This document shows positions 9,313 to 19,612 of a DNA stretch of 64,000 bases, one piece after another; position 1 is the first letter of the stretch, and each line of letters begins with the position of its first letter. The stretch lies in the NCBI GenBank assembly GCA_016714085.1, contig JADJNW010000003.1, forward strand, positions 248,001 to 312,000. Direction: 5' to 3'. The stretch comes from Saprospiraceae bacterium (GTDB taxonomy: Bacteria; Bacteroidota; Bacteroidia; Chitinophagales; Saprospiraceae). The notes below the pieces were generated by a model. It searched no databases, had not been told where the DNA came from, and was given only the letters and a program-made list of their open reading frames with translations. Position numbers and translations under genes: made by a program.

Positions 9313-10593
9313 TCAAAGATTTACACGTTCCATTTTAGGCGCGAAAAAATGCATCACCACCCAAGCAATCAAATAGGCACAGCCACAAATAGAGAATATA
9401 ATATTATATCCAGCTGTAATATTACCTGCCGTTTTATAAGCCTCCAACAAATAGCCTACAAACAGCGGAAATAGAACACCTCCGATTGATCCAGCCATGC
9501 CACCTATACCTACTACCGAACTCACTGCTTTTTTAGGAAACATATCAGAAGCTGTTGTGAAAATATTAGCACTCCAAGCCTGGTGTGCTGCCGCTGCCAA
9601 ACTTATCAGTGCTACTGCCACCCAAACATTGGTAGCAAATTGCGCGGTCATAATGGGCACGACACAAAGCGCAAAAATCAGCATGGCAATCTTTCGAGCT
9701 CGAAATACAGGCCAGCCTTTTTTAATAAAATATCCTGACAAGTAACCCCCGCCAATACTGCCGATGGTCGTCATGGTGTAAATAACAGCTAATTCTAAAC
9801 TCGGCTTTTTTAAGTCAATTTCAAAAGTAGTAGAAAAATAAGACGGTAACCAAAACAGGAAGAACCACCAAATGGGATCGGTCAGGAATTTGCCAAAGAA
9901 AAATGCCCAGGTTTGGCGTACACTAAAGAGTTTGCCCCATTTTATCTTTTCACCGTGTGCATCACTCGATTCGTCGTCGCTATGAATATAATCAAATTCG
10001 GGTTGTGACAAGCGCCTTTGTTTTTCAGGTATTTCATAAAAAATCCACCAGAAAATCAGCCAGATAAAGCCGATTGCACCTGTGATAATAAAGGCTTCCT
10101 GCCAGCCGTAAGCCCCTAAAATCCAAGGAACCATAATCGGAGCAACGACTGCCCCAATATTCGCACCGGAATTGAAAATTCCCGTTGCTAATGCGCGTTC
10201 TTTCTTTGGAAACCACTCTGCTACTGCCTTTATCGCTGCCGGAAAGTTGCCGGATTCCCCCAATCCTAAGGCCGCTCTTGCTACGCCAAATCCAAAGGTA
10301 CTTTTTGCTACCGCATGTGCCATCGCTGCTATACTCCATACAATGATAGAGATGATGTACCCCATCTTCGTGCCAATCACGTCAATAAAGCGCCCAAACA
10401 CCAATAATCCCAAGGCATACGCTGCCGTAAACGCCATTACAATATTGCTATAATCAATTTCAGTCCAATTAAATTGAGTTTCCAGTGTGGGCTTTAATAA
10501 ACCAATAACTTGTCGGTCGAGATAATTAATTGTTGTAGCAAAAAAGAGTAAGGCAACCACTGTCCAGCGGTACTTTCCGATCGTTTGTTTCAT
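9313..10593 (-). CDS. exuT: Hexuronate transporter, major facilitator superfamily (ExuT family)
   Basis: This is a 426-residue inner-membrane permease with about twelve hydrophobic helices. It opens with the signature TINYLDRQVIGLLKPTL of the anion:cation symporter branch, followed by LGLGESGNFPAAIKAVAEWF and a TGIFNSGANIGA helix, all diagnostic of ExuT-like galacturonate/glucuronate:H+ symporters. It lies between eda and the 6-deoxysugar genes in an operon that encodes the whole uronate isomerase route, so it should import galacturonate, glucuronate or short unsaturated uronates released in the periplasm. The gene is intact, and the usual ATG gives the canonical start MKQTIGKYRWT. Confidence 0.93.
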   Translation of the reverse strand: MKQTIGKYRWTVVALLFFATTINYLDRQVIGLLKPTLETQFNWTEIDYSNIVMAFTAAYALGLLVFGRFIDVIGTKMGYIISIIVWSIAAMAHAVAKSTFGFGVARAALGLGESGNFPAAIKAVAEWFPKKERALATGIFNSGANIGAVVAPIMVPWILGAYGWQEAFIITGAIGFIWLIFWWIFYEIPEKQRRLSQPEFDYIHSDDESSDAHGEKIKWGKLFSVRQTWAFFFGKFLTDPIWWFFLFWLPSYFSTTFEIDLKKPSLELAVIYTMTTIGSIGGGYLSGYFIKKGWPVFRARKIAMLIFALCVVPIMTAQFATNVWVAVALISLAAAAHQAWSANIFTTASDMFPKKAVSSVVGIGGMAGSIGGVLFPLFVGYLLEAYKTAGNITAGYNIIFSICGCAYLIAWVVMHFFAPKMERVNL

Positions 10594-10646
10594 TACATTT
10601 TAGTTTTACTGCAAGCCGCAAGCCGCAAGCGACAAGGTTAGTCTTG

Positions 10647-11303
10647 CTATTTTACAAATTGCATCACATGCGCCACGCGCTCGCGCAGGGCAGCAAAATC
10701 TTCTTCTGTTGTTAATGGTATTGCAAATAATTGCGATCCCATCCCTAAGTAATTCGCACCCGCACCAAACCAGGATTTTAGGCTTTCTTCAGTCGGTTCT
10801 ACGCCGCCCGTCACCATTACTTTTACATTGGGCATCGGGCCTTTGATGGCTTTTACAAAACCTGGTCCCAAAACATTGCCGGGAAATAATTTCACGATCT
10901 CCGCTCCCAACTGCGTCGCATGATAAATTTCATTCAAAGTAGCTGCAGCGGGCAGCCAGGGAATATTATTGCTTTCGCAAATCTCACCAACTGCCGCAAT
11001 CGTAACGGGTTGCACGATAAAATCCGCTCCTAATTCTATAAATTGCCTGGCTTCAGTTGTTGTATAAATCGTGCCAATCCCTAAGGCTAATTCCGGACAA
11101 TTCTTATTTACAAATTCACGTAGCTCTTTAAAAACGTCCGCTGCTTTGTCGCCTCGATTGGTAAATTCAAATACCCGCATGCCGCCATCATAACAAGCTT
11201 GTAATATTTTTTGTGAAAATATTATATCTGCATTATAAAAAACCGGCGCAATCCGCGTCGCTTCTAGCTGCGCGTGGACTTCTGCCGAAGATAAATTTGC
11301 CAT
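10647..11303 (-). CDS. eda: KDPG/KHG aldolase
   Basis: This is the 218-residue 2-dehydro-3-deoxy-phosphogluconate aldolase, a class I TIM-barrel enzyme. It splits KDPG to pyruvate and glyceraldehyde 3-phosphate and completes the uronate route. Visible features are the GGMRVFEFTNRGD strand, the catalytic-lysine region EIVKLFPGNVLGPG, and VTGGVEPTEESLKSW near the phosphate site. Length is normal. It lies 45 bases after kdgK, the kinase that makes its substrate. Between it and exuT is a short run of CAAGCCG-type repeats. Confidence 0.94.
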   Translation of the reverse strand: MANLSSAEVHAQLEATRIAPVFYNADIIFSQKILQACYDGGMRVFEFTNRGDKAADVFKELREFVNKNCPELALGIGTIYTTTEARQFIELGADFIVQPVTIAAVGEICESNNIPWLPAAATLNEIYHATQLGAEIVKLFPGNVLGPGFVKAIKGPMPNVKVMVTGGVEPTEESLKSWFGAGANYLGMGSQLFAIPLTTEEDFAALRERVAHVMQFVK

Positions 11304-11348
11304 TCGTAATACTTTTGCGGTTTTACATTTAAAATTTTACATTTTGAC

Positions 11349-12386
11349 TTAACGAGAAACCCTCCCTGACGCATCCCCACTCATCAATTTCTCTACTTCA
11401 TCCACCGTTACCAAGTTAAAATCACCTTTAATCGTATGTTTCAAACAGGATGCCGCTACCGCAAAATTCAATGCCTTTTGATCGTCGTTCTTGTAAGTCA
11501 GCAAACCATAAATCAAGCCCCCCATAAAGCTATCGCCACCGCCCACGCGATCCACGATGTGCGTAATTTGATAAGTCGGCGATTCATATAATGTTTTTCC
11601 ATCATATAATACGCCTGCCCAGGAATTATGACTGGCACTGATCGAGCCACGCAATGTAATAATCGCTTTTTTACATCTTGGAAATTTTTTCATTAATTGC
11701 TGACAAACAGACTGATACGCTTGCGCTTCCATCGTATCGCCTTGCGTTACATCTACACCTTCGGGATGAATGTGAAATACTTTTTCCGCATCTTCTTCAT
11801 TGCCTAAAATCACGTCGCAACCTGACACCAACTCTTCCATCACTTCGCCCGCTTTCTTGCCGTATTTCCACAAATTTTTTCGATAATTCAAATCACAAGA
11901 AACGGGAATGCCCATTTTATTTGCCATTTGAATAGCTTCCAAACAAGCATCTGCTGCACCTTGCGAAATGGCAGGGGTAATGCCTGTCCAATGAAACCAC
12001 GACGCGCCTTCCAGCACTTTTGCCCAATCAATCATCCCTGGTTTCACCTCTGCAATAGAAGACCCCGCCCGATCGTACATCACTTTACTGGCACGACTCA
12101 CTGCCCCTGCTTCCAGAAAATAAATACCTAATCTTTCACCACCGAATATAATATCGCTCGTGTCCACATTATATTTACGTAAATTCATTACAGCCGCTTC
12201 TCCCAAATCATTTTTGGGTAATCGCGTCACAAATTTTGCGTGTAAGCCATAATTTGCCAATGAAACCGCCACATTCGCTTCGCCACCACCATACGTGGCT
12301 TCAAAAATATCGGTTTGCGCGAAACGGAGATATCCGGGTGTTGCTAAACGCAACATAATTTCTCCAAATGTTACTACTGTTTGCAT
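11349..12386 (-). CDS. kdgK: 2-dehydro-3-deoxygluconokinase (PfkB family)
   Basis: This 345-residue sugar kinase phosphorylates KDG to KDPG. It has the PfkB N-terminal pattern VTFGEIMLRLATPG, the GGGEANVAVSLANYG substrate-side motif, and the C-terminal VDRVGGGDSFMGGL motif with the catalytic Asp. KDG is the point where the galacturonate branch (UxaC, UxaB, UxaA) and the unsaturated-uronate branch (KduI, KduD) meet, so this enzyme serves both. It is followed by eda and preceded by uxaC. The gene is intact, and the ATG at 12386 fits the family start. Confidence 0.94.
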   Translation of the reverse strand: MQTVVTFGEIMLRLATPGYLRFAQTDIFEATYGGGEANVAVSLANYGLHAKFVTRLPKNDLGEAAVMNLRKYNVDTSDIIFGGERLGIYFLEAGAVSRASKVMYDRAGSSIAEVKPGMIDWAKVLEGASWFHWTGITPAISQGAADACLEAIQMANKMGIPVSCDLNYRKNLWKYGKKAGEVMEELVSGCDVILGNEEDAEKVFHIHPEGVDVTQGDTMEAQAYQSVCQQLMKKFPRCKKAIITLRGSISASHNSWAGVLYDGKTLYESPTYQITHIVDRVGGGDSFMGGLIYGLLTYKNDDQKALNFAVAASCLKHTIKGDFNLVTVDEVEKLMSGDASGRVSR

Positions 12387-12448
12387 AGTGTTTTAATTTT
12401 TTAGGATAGGTGAGGCGCATTTTTGAAATGTGCCACACTTGTTATGTG

Positions 12449-13882
12449 CTAAATAGTTGATAATGTTTCTCTTGTAGTTGTTTTAAATTTAAAATAATCT
12501 TTCGCATTATTATAACATATATTCTGAATCAGCTGCCCGATCCACTCTATATCATTCGGCAACTCGCCATTTTCAATATCATTACCGAATAAATTACATA
12601 ATACCCTCCGGAAATATTCATGCCGGGGGAAGGACAAGAAACTCCGTGAATCCGTCAACATACCAACGAATTGACTCAACAAACCCATATTTGACAAGGC
12701 ATTCAGCTGTTTTTCCATGCCATCTTTTTGATCCAAAAACCACCACGCTGAGCCCCACTGCACTTTTCCAGCTACCGAGCCGTCATTATAATTGCCGACC
12801 ATGGTTGCCATTAATTCATTATCTGCCGGATTTAAATTATATAATATCGTCTTCGCTAATTTATTATTTTGGTCTAATTTGTCTAAAAATTTTGATAACG
12901 CACGCGCTTGTGAGAAATCCCCGATGGAATCCCAACCGGTATCAGGACCTAATGTTTGTAATAACCGGGCATTATTATTACGTAGCGCCCCTAAATGGAA
13001 TTGCTGTGTCCAACCTTTTTCCCAATCCCATTCTGCAAAAATAATAAGCATCGCAGACTTAAATTTCAAAATTTCTTCAATATTTAAATCCTTGTTATTT
13101 AGAATTTTGTTAAAAATTGCAGCTATTTCTGCTTCCGTATAATCTTCTGCATAAACCTGCTCTAAACCATGATCAGATACCTGGCTACCCATTTCGGCAA
13201 AGAAATCCTGCCGCTTTTGTAATGCGGTTATAAAATCATGGAAATTTGTAATATTTACATCAGCAACTGCTTCTAATTTAGCGACATACGCATTAAAAGT
13301 GCTTATATTTTCTACTGCCATGGCTTTATCCGGCCGGAACGCAGGCAATACGCTGATTTCAAATCCATCTTCTTGTATTTGACGATGAAATTCCAGAGAA
13401 TCCACTGGGTCATCGGTGGTGCAAAGTACCCGCACATTCATTTTGCGAAGTAAATTCTTTACAGAATAATCGGGCGTTTGTAATAAATTATTACATTGTT
13501 TGTAAATAGAATTTGCCGATTCTTTATTTAGTATATCATATATATCAAAATAGCGCTGTAATTCTAAATGTGTCCAATGATACAAAGGATTTCTTAATGT
13601 ATAAGGTACTGTTTCTGCCCATTTTGTGAACTTTTCAGCATCACTGGCATCGCCCGTTATATAACGCTCCGATACGCCATTAGCACGCATCGCCCGCCAT
13701 TTATAATGATCGCCGTACAGCCACACCTGTGTAATATTCTCAAATTGCTTATCTTCCGCTATTTCTTGCGGCGACAGGTGATTATGATAATCTATAATCG
13801 GCATTTCCTTCGCAAACTCATGATACAGCCGCTGCGCTGTTTTCGTTTGCAATAAAAAATCTTCATTTAAAAATGGTTTCAT
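12449..13882 (-). CDS. uxaC: Glucuronate/galacturonate isomerase
   Basis: This 477-residue uronate isomerase of the amidohydrolase superfamily converts galacturonate to tagaturonate and glucuronate to fructuronate. The metal-ligand motif appears at MPIIDYHNHLSPQ near the start, and the conserved WGSAWWFLDQKDGME and LTDSRSFLSFPRHEYFRR segments appear near the end. I start at the ATG at 13882 (MKPFLNEDFLL), the normal N terminus; the ATG at 13894 adds only MEYI. It is followed by kdgK and preceded by uxaA. Many overlapping plus-strand open frames here are shadows of its codon usage. Confidence 0.95.
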   Translation of the reverse strand: MKPFLNEDFLLQTKTAQRLYHEFAKEMPIIDYHNHLSPQEIAEDKQFENITQVWLYGDHYKWRAMRANGVSERYITGDASDAEKFTKWAETVPYTLRNPLYHWTHLELQRYFDIYDILNKESANSIYKQCNNLLQTPDYSVKNLLRKMNVRVLCTTDDPVDSLEFHRQIQEDGFEISVLPAFRPDKAMAVENISTFNAYVAKLEAVADVNITNFHDFITALQKRQDFFAEMGSQVSDHGLEQVYAEDYTEAEIAAIFNKILNNKDLNIEEILKFKSAMLIIFAEWDWEKGWTQQFHLGALRNNNARLLQTLGPDTGWDSIGDFSQARALSKFLDKLDQNNKLAKTILYNLNPADNELMATMVGNYNDGSVAGKVQWGSAWWFLDQKDGMEKQLNALSNMGLLSQFVGMLTDSRSFLSFPRHEYFRRVLCNLFGNDIENGELPNDIEWIGQLIQNICYNNAKDYFKFKTTTRETLSTI

Positions 13883-13936
13883 GATATATTCCATTTATTA
13901 TTTCTTTTTTCAAATTTCATATCTCACATCTCCTGT

Positions 13937-15589
13937 TTACAAAGAAACCCCCCGTTTCCACACAATAAAATCATCCTGACCATGCCGCACCGCGCTTACA
14001 TCAATTTCACCACTTGCCACTTTTATTACATATTCTAAAATCCGCTCACCCGCTTCCTCTATGCTTTCCGAGCCTTCTATGATACTTCCGGTATTAATAT
14101 CTATAATATCCGACATACGTTTCGCTAATGCCGTATTGCTGGATAATTTTATAACCGGGGCAATCGGATTCCCAGTTGGCGTTCCTAATCCGGTAGTAAA
14201 TAACACGATGTTTGCACCCGAACCGACCTCTGCGGTTGTTGATTCCACATCATTTCCTGGGGTACATAATAAATTCAAACCCGTTTTTGTCACTTTTTCA
14301 GGATAATCCAGCACTGCCGTTATCGGAGAAGTACCGCCTTTTTTGGCTTCGCCTGCCGATTTAATGGCATCGGTAATCAATCCATCGCGAATATTTCCCG
14401 GGGACGGATTCATATCAAAACCAGAGCCAACTGCCTGTGCACGAGCATTATACGTTTGCATTAAATATCCAAATCGTTCAGCAGTCGACAGATCTACACA
14501 TCGATCGCTTAATTCCTGTTCGACACCACATAGTTCCGGAAATTCTGATAAAATCACCGAACCACCCAAGGCAACGAGCAAATCAGAAGTATAACCAATC
14601 GCCGGATTCGCAGAAATCCCCGAAAAGCCATCCGAGCCGCCGCATTCCAATCCAATACATAACTTGCTCAAAGGTGCAGGTTTACGCGTATGTTGATTTG
14701 CTAATATTAATCCTGCAAAGGTCTGTTTTAATGCTTGCTGAATCAACGCTTCTTCTGTGCCAATTTTTTGCTGTTCTAAATAATAAATCGGTTTATTAAA
14801 ATTCGGATCGCGTTTTTGAATTTCTTCTTGTAATAAGGAAATTTGTGCAATTTGGCAACCCAAACTCAACACCGTCGCGCCTGCTACATTCGGGTTTGTA
14901 ATATATCCTGCCAGCAAACCACACAAGGCCCGTGAATCATCACGCGTGCCGCCGCAGCCACTATCGTGCGCGAGAAATTTCACACCATCTATATTTGGAA
15001 ATAAGCGTGGCTTGGCTTCTTCCAGCACTTCCACGGCTAAGTCCGCCTGCAAAATTTCCTCCGCCGTTTTTCCTGCTTGGTAAAGCGAAATTAAATTTTG
15101 TGTTTGTTGCTGATAGCTGTTTTTTCTGGAATAGCCCAAATCTTCTACAAGCGCTTCCCGCAGGACTTCCAGATTGCGGTTTTCACAAAAAACCAGCGGA
15201 ATCACTAGCCAGTAATTCGCCGTACCTACACTTCCATCGGCGCGATGGTAGCCCATGAAAGTTCGACTTTGCCATTTGGATACATCTGGCGATTGCCATT
15301 CAATTTGCCGTTCAGCCTTTACTTCATATTGATTAGCAGCGTGTTTTACATTAGAAGTTGAAATCAAGCCTCCTTTCAGAATAAAATTTTGAGCTTTGCC
15401 GACCAGCACGCCATACATGGTCACCGGATCGCCTGCGTTTAAATCTTCTGTCACAAATTTATGTTTCGCCGGAATGTCTTCCAGCAAATAATATTCCTCG
15501 CCATCCAATCGCACCGTTTCACCTTTTTTCAAATTAGTCAACGCAACAATCACATTATCAGCAGGATGTATTTTTAAGATTGTGTTCAT
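13937..15589 (-). CDS. uxaA: Altronate dehydratase
   Basis: This 550-residue UxaA enzyme dehydrates D-altronate to 2-keto-3-deoxygluconate. An N-terminal SAF domain (about residues 1-100, with IHPADNVIVALTNLKKGETV) is joined to the large catalytic region. That region carries HDSGCGGTRDDSRALCGLLAGY, the LECGGSDGFSGISANPA motif and a cysteine-containing LCTPGNDVESTT segment. These Cys and Asp residues are expected to hold the iron site. It starts only 3 bases after the stop of uxaB, so the two are translationally coupled. Length agrees with full-length bacterial altronate dehydratases. Confidence 0.95.
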   Translation of the reverse strand: MNTILKIHPADNVIVALTNLKKGETVRLDGEEYYLLEDIPAKHKFVTEDLNAGDPVTMYGVLVGKAQNFILKGGLISTSNVKHAANQYEVKAERQIEWQSPDVSKWQSRTFMGYHRADGSVGTANYWLVIPLVFCENRNLEVLREALVEDLGYSRKNSYQQQTQNLISLYQAGKTAEEILQADLAVEVLEEAKPRLFPNIDGVKFLAHDSGCGGTRDDSRALCGLLAGYITNPNVAGATVLSLGCQIAQISLLQEEIQKRDPNFNKPIYYLEQQKIGTEEALIQQALKQTFAGLILANQHTRKPAPLSKLCIGLECGGSDGFSGISANPAIGYTSDLLVALGGSVILSEFPELCGVEQELSDRCVDLSTAERFGYLMQTYNARAQAVGSGFDMNPSPGNIRDGLITDAIKSAGEAKKGGTSPITAVLDYPEKVTKTGLNLLCTPGNDVESTTAEVGSGANIVLFTTGLGTPTGNPIAPVIKLSSNTALAKRMSDIIDINTGSIIEGSESIEEAGERILEYVIKVASGEIDVSAVRHGQDDFIVWKRGVSL

Positions 15590-15592
15590 GTG

Positions 15593-17128
15593 TTAAAGTG
15601 TTCTAGTGTTCAGGTTAGACGTTTGCAGCATTGCTACTAATGTTTCTTTTACACTCGTTTCCAACATTTGTATCAAGAATGCCGTCACCTGTTCCGCAAA
15701 ATCGGTTAATTTTGATAAATCCTCGCCCCAAAATGATTGGTTTGACAGAACGATCTGTACCAATTGTTTTGGCGAATTTTCTTGCCACAAATTATAAAAA
15801 TAAACCGCTTGTGGGTCTTGAATAGCATAAAAATCGCCATGTGCAAAACCATGATATACATTATGTTCAAATTTAACAGCTCTCATAAATAGTAAATAAG
15901 CTGCAAAACCAAGTGCCATGTATTCTGGTGCTTCGTGCTGTATTTTTACAAAATTCAGGAGGGTCGGCACATTGCGCATATTCATTTTAGATGTATATTG
16001 CAAGGTGATACTCAGCCATTTATGATCGAGGTAAGGATTACGAAAACGATCCAACACCTGATTTCCAAAACGCTGAATTTCATCCATCGGCATAGAATAG
16101 GGGATGCCCCGCGCAATTTCTGACAGCATCAAATGCTCGACAAAGGCAGACAGTACCGCATCTTTCATGCCTTCTTTCACTGTTTTAAAACCAGCGAGAA
16201 ACGCCAAGCCGCAAGTCAGCGTATGCGTTCCATTCAACATACGAAGCTTCAATTCGCGGAAGCGATCGATATTGGGTTCGATATAAATCCCTGGATTTAC
16301 TTGATGAAAATTTAAGACTGCCTTGATGCGTTCGTCACCCTGGATTGCCCATAAATAATAGGATTCAGACATGATTGCCAACTCATCTTTATAACCAAGT
16401 TGTTCTTGCAATTCTTGTTGCATAGTCGGCGGCGGCGTGCCCGGTACAATCCTGTCAACCAAGGAGTTACAACAATGATTGGAATTTTCTAACCAATCAA
16501 TAAATTCCGGTTCTAAATTATTTAAGTGCGCCAACTCCAGTAAAATAGCCTGCAATTCATCCCCATTATTCGGAATCAATTCCGTTGGCACAATCACCAA
16601 ACCTTTATTCGGATGTCCCGCAAATGCCTGATAACGAGCATATAAGAACGCCAGCAATTTCCCTGGAAACGACTTAGGCGGCTCTTGTCGAATACTTTCT
16701 TCTACCAATTCAATCCCAACTTCGGTCGTATTGGAAATAACTATTTGTAAATCAGGATTTTTGGCACAGTTTAATACTTCCTGCCAATGACTTTTTGCCG
16801 ATAGTACCCGACTAATCGCAGAACATATCACATTTTCTTCTACTATTTCCCCATTCTCTACGCCGCGCACACAAATAGTATATAAATTATTTTGTTGCGT
16901 AAAAGCATTTAAATCACCACCATCCGTGGATTTCACCATCACTACCCGCCCATTAAATAAACCTTGGCGATTGGCGTTGTCAATTAAAAAATCCGGCAAA
17001 CCCCGCAGCAGCACGCCAGTGCCAAATTGCAGCACCTTTTCAGGCAATTCAAGTACATGTTCACCAGGCACTTGTATATTTTTATTTTCCCGAAGCGTTG
17101 GCAATATATCAAAAGAAAGTGTCTTCAT
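15593..17128 (-). CDS. uxaB: Tagaturonate reductase
   Basis: This 511-residue member of the mannitol dehydrogenase family reduces D-tagaturonate to D-altronate with NADH. The nucleotide-binding strand reads LQFGTGVLLRGLPDFLI, followed by ISNTTEVGIEL and VPTELIPNNG. The C-terminal catalytic part has KLRMLNGTHTLTCGLAFLAG, with the conserved Lys, Asn and His. Its position directly before uxaA and uxaC gives the full Ashwell route. The final codons and the gap to uxaA contain GTGTTCTAGTGTTCAG-like repetition. Confidence 0.93.
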   Translation of the reverse strand: MKTLSFDILPTLRENKNIQVPGEHVLELPEKVLQFGTGVLLRGLPDFLIDNANRQGLFNGRVVMVKSTDGGDLNAFTQQNNLYTICVRGVENGEIVEENVICSAISRVLSAKSHWQEVLNCAKNPDLQIVISNTTEVGIELVEESIRQEPPKSFPGKLLAFLYARYQAFAGHPNKGLVIVPTELIPNNGDELQAILLELAHLNNLEPEFIDWLENSNHCCNSLVDRIVPGTPPPTMQQELQEQLGYKDELAIMSESYYLWAIQGDERIKAVLNFHQVNPGIYIEPNIDRFRELKLRMLNGTHTLTCGLAFLAGFKTVKEGMKDAVLSAFVEHLMLSEIARGIPYSMPMDEIQRFGNQVLDRFRNPYLDHKWLSITLQYTSKMNMRNVPTLLNFVKIQHEAPEYMALGFAAYLLFMRAVKFEHNVYHGFAHGDFYAIQDPQAVYFYNLWQENSPKQLVQIVLSNQSFWGEDLSKLTDFAEQVTAFLIQMLETSVKETLVAMLQTSNLNTRTL

Positions 17129-17204
17129 TATACAAATATTATATCCTCAATTATCACATTATATCCTCTATCACCCAATTACCCTATCACCCCATCATTT
17201 AATT

Positions 17205-17633
17205 CTACTGCACTCGAACCGCCTGTCTCGCCAATAATTTCCAACCGCCTTTTTGCTTTTGCCATATCGTTAAAATATGCAATGTAACAGTTCCGGGCTT
17301 GCCGCCATCATTGGTTTCAGCAAAAAACTTATGTCTTACAAGCGCCGTTTTTCCTACCACTTTAATCGTTTGATCGCTCAGATCAATTTTTACAAAATCG
17401 GATTTTCCGCTTACGATCGCTTCAACAAATTCCGATTTATTTTCAATTTTACCACTTGAATGCCCATAGCTCAACTCCTCAGCGGAAATATTTTCCAATG
17501 CAGATTTATCAGCATCCACCATAGCTTTCCGCAATGTTTCCACTGTGTTCGCAACAGCGGTTTCAGCTTTGCCTTGAGAAAAAACAATTTGCGAACTCAA
17601 GATAAAAAGTAATAAAATGAATAATTGTTTCAT
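17205..17633 (-). CDS. Secreted NTF2-like (DUF4440-type) protein
   Basis: This is a 142-residue protein with a clear signal peptide (hydrophobic 3-16, cleavage near VFSQGKA), so it is exported. The rest has the NTF2-like pattern of a small cone-shaped alpha+beta fold, including ETLRKAMVDADKSALENI, LSYGHSSGKI and a terminal WKLLARQAVRVQ strand. Proteins of this type are common in pectin loci, but no reaction is established for them. It lies between the GH105 gene and uxaB, suggesting a periplasmic role in uronate handling. The function is not known. Confidence 0.8.
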   Translation of the reverse strand: MKQLFILLLFILSSQIVFSQGKAETAVANTVETLRKAMVDADKSALENISAEELSYGHSSGKIENKSEFVEAIVSGKSDFVKIDLSDQTIKVVGKTALVRHKFFAETNDGGKPGTVTLHILTIWQKQKGGWKLLARQAVRVQ

Positions 17634-17668
17634 TTTTTTACATTTATTTAATATTTATATAAAGATGA

Positions 17669-19606
17669 TTATTTAACTTGTTTTAGTAACCATTCTGCAA
17701 GGTTTTTCGCAGCTGCAAAATTCTCATAATCAACCGATAACTTTTTCGCATGAACATATTCATTATATAACCAGGGGTCGCCCACTGCAAAAACCATCCC
17801 CTTTCCAAACTGCGCCGTTGCCATAATTATATCATTTCCATCACTAATGCTGGCTTTTGCAGGCGCTTGCACAGAAATAACACTCAACTCTTTGATATAC
17901 AACTTTTTAGCATTTTTAAAAATAGGATGCCCGACAGAAACCATCACTTTGCCTTGCTCAAACTGAGTGCCTTGCACCATGTTGCGGCTCTTGTTTGTAA
18001 AGGTAATACCAAAGGCTTTTGCTAATTCATTAAAATGTGGTAATTCTACATTTGCGGAGTCATTTGCCATCAAAACCAATACACCTCCAGCTTTTACCCA
18101 ATCTGTAATTGCCTTAATATGAGCCGTTTGTATAAAATTTGGAGATTCGGTTTCTTTTTTCGTATCAGGATCAACAATAATATAAATATCCGCTGATTTT
18201 AAATTTTCACTTGTAGGTGCAGCAGGAAGCGTAGCCGCAGTGGCACCATAATCATTAAAAATACCGCCTAAAATAGAAAAACCCGGATCAAAACGATCTT
18301 GCCATAAATAATGATATTTTACACCATTTTTATATTCATTATTGAAATAATTATCAACTACGACGGTTTTTCCTTTGCCAATATTTATATTTTGTAATAA
18401 ATCCATTTCGATACAAGCCTGCATAAAAGGCCCGACTGCTTTAAAATCATCATCGCGTGTTGGCTCGGATATGTAATATTCATAACTACCATCCCGATAC
18501 GGCGTACCGCCCAAGCCAGCACCACCAACGGTTTTGGTGAAATGCGCCATTCCTTTACTATCGGTCTTAATAAATGTTTTTATTAAACCGTCAAAGCCTT
18601 TCTTTATAACAGGAATGTAAGATTCCGATAAATAACCCATGCGAACGCCCTTCGCCATACTAAATACAAACATCGCCGAGCCCGAGGATTCTAAATAATT
18701 GCCTTCTTTACCCCCTTTATCTGTCACCTGCCACCACACGCCGGATGCCGGGTCTTGATATTTTACTAATGCCGTTGCTAAACGATTTAATATATTTATT
18801 AATTCCTGTCTATCAGGATGATCTGAAGGAAAATAATCTAACACATCAACGATGCCCATGGCATACCAGCCCATCGCGCGACTCCAAAATTCAGGTGATT
18901 TTCCGTCTTTTTTATTCGCCCATTTCTGATATTTACTTTCATCCCAACCATGATATAATAATCCGGTTTTTTCATCACGGCTATATTTTTCCATTATAAT
19001 AAACTGATGCGCAATATCATTAAAATCTTCGGTTTGCCCGGTCATTTGCGCATAATTCGCATAAAAAGGTTCTACCATATATAAGCCGTCGAGCCACATT
19101 TGACTGGGGTAGCGGAGCTTGTGCCAGAATCCACCTGCTTTATTGCGCGGCATCCATGCAATTTGATTGCGCAAAATATCCGAAGCTATTTTATATTTCT
19201 TTATATTTTTAGTTTGATGTAATAATAATAACTGGCGACCCGGCGGAATGAAGTCACTATTATATTCGCCCATATTATAGGTTAAAATATCACCATCTTC
19301 CGTAATATATTTATCCATGATATGCTGGATATAATCATAATATTTAGGATCTCGCGTCACATACCAAAGCCGCTCAAAGCCCGTCAATGCTACGCCCATT
19401 TCATAATTCCAATTCGCAGGGCGAGGCTTTTCAAATTCTCCTTTTTTCACTTCCTGATCAAAAGGATTTACAGGATGTTTCATCACCATCGAATCGGGAT
19501 AATCGGTCATAATGGTCGTCGCCATTTTAATTGCCCAATCCGTTTGCTGACTAAATAAAAATTGAAATGCAGCAAATATTATGATATAAATTAAAAAATA
19601 ACGCAT
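17669..19606 (-). CDS. GH105 unsaturated rhamnogalacturonyl hydrolase with C-terminal DUF4350-like domain
   Basis: This is a 645-residue exported enzyme. After a signal peptide comes an (alpha/alpha)6-barrel domain of GH105 (about 25-405). It shows WNYEMGVALTGFERLWYVT, the catalytic Asp region PSQMWLDGLYMVEPF, FWSRAMGWYAMGIVDVL and the closing SEPTRDDDFKAVGPF. Such enzymes remove the delta-4,5-unsaturated uronic acid left by pectate or rhamnogalacturonan lyases. The remaining 240 residues resemble DUF4350, a Rossmann-like module (ADIYIIVDPDTKKE, then GVLVLMANDSANVE), of unknown role. Its product would feed KduI and KduD, encoded in the same operon. It starts 6 bases after the CE12-GH28 stop. 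Confidence 0.9.
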   Translation of the reverse strand: MRYFLIYIIIFAAFQFLFSQQTDWAIKMATTIMTDYPDSMVMKHPVNPFDQEVKKGEFEKPRPANWNYEMGVALTGFERLWYVTRDPKYYDYIQHIMDKYITEDGDILTYNMGEYNSDFIPPGRQLLLLHQTKNIKKYKIASDILRNQIAWMPRNKAGGFWHKLRYPSQMWLDGLYMVEPFYANYAQMTGQTEDFNDIAHQFIIMEKYSRDEKTGLLYHGWDESKYQKWANKKDGKSPEFWSRAMGWYAMGIVDVLDYFPSDHPDRQELINILNRLATALVKYQDPASGVWWQVTDKGGKEGNYLESSGSAMFVFSMAKGVRMGYLSESYIPVIKKGFDGLIKTFIKTDSKGMAHFTKTVGGAGLGGTPYRDGSYEYYISEPTRDDDFKAVGPFMQACIEMDLLQNINIGKGKTVVVDNYFNNEYKNGVKYHYLWQDRFDPGFSILGGIFNDYGATAATLPAAPTSENLKSADIYIIVDPDTKKETESPNFIQTAHIKAITDWVKAGGVLVLMANDSANVELPHFNELAKAFGITFTNKSRNMVQGTQFEQGKVMVSVGHPIFKNAKKLYIKELSVISVQAPAKASISDGNDIIMATAQFGKGMVFAVGDPWLYNEYVHAKKLSVDYENFAAAKNLAEWLLKQVK

Positions 19607-19612
19607 TTTTAT

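Noticed and set aside
12646..13142. Long plus-strand open frames opposite uxaC
   Set aside because: They lie wholly over a well-conserved gene, have no family resemblance and no start signal; they are shadow frames.
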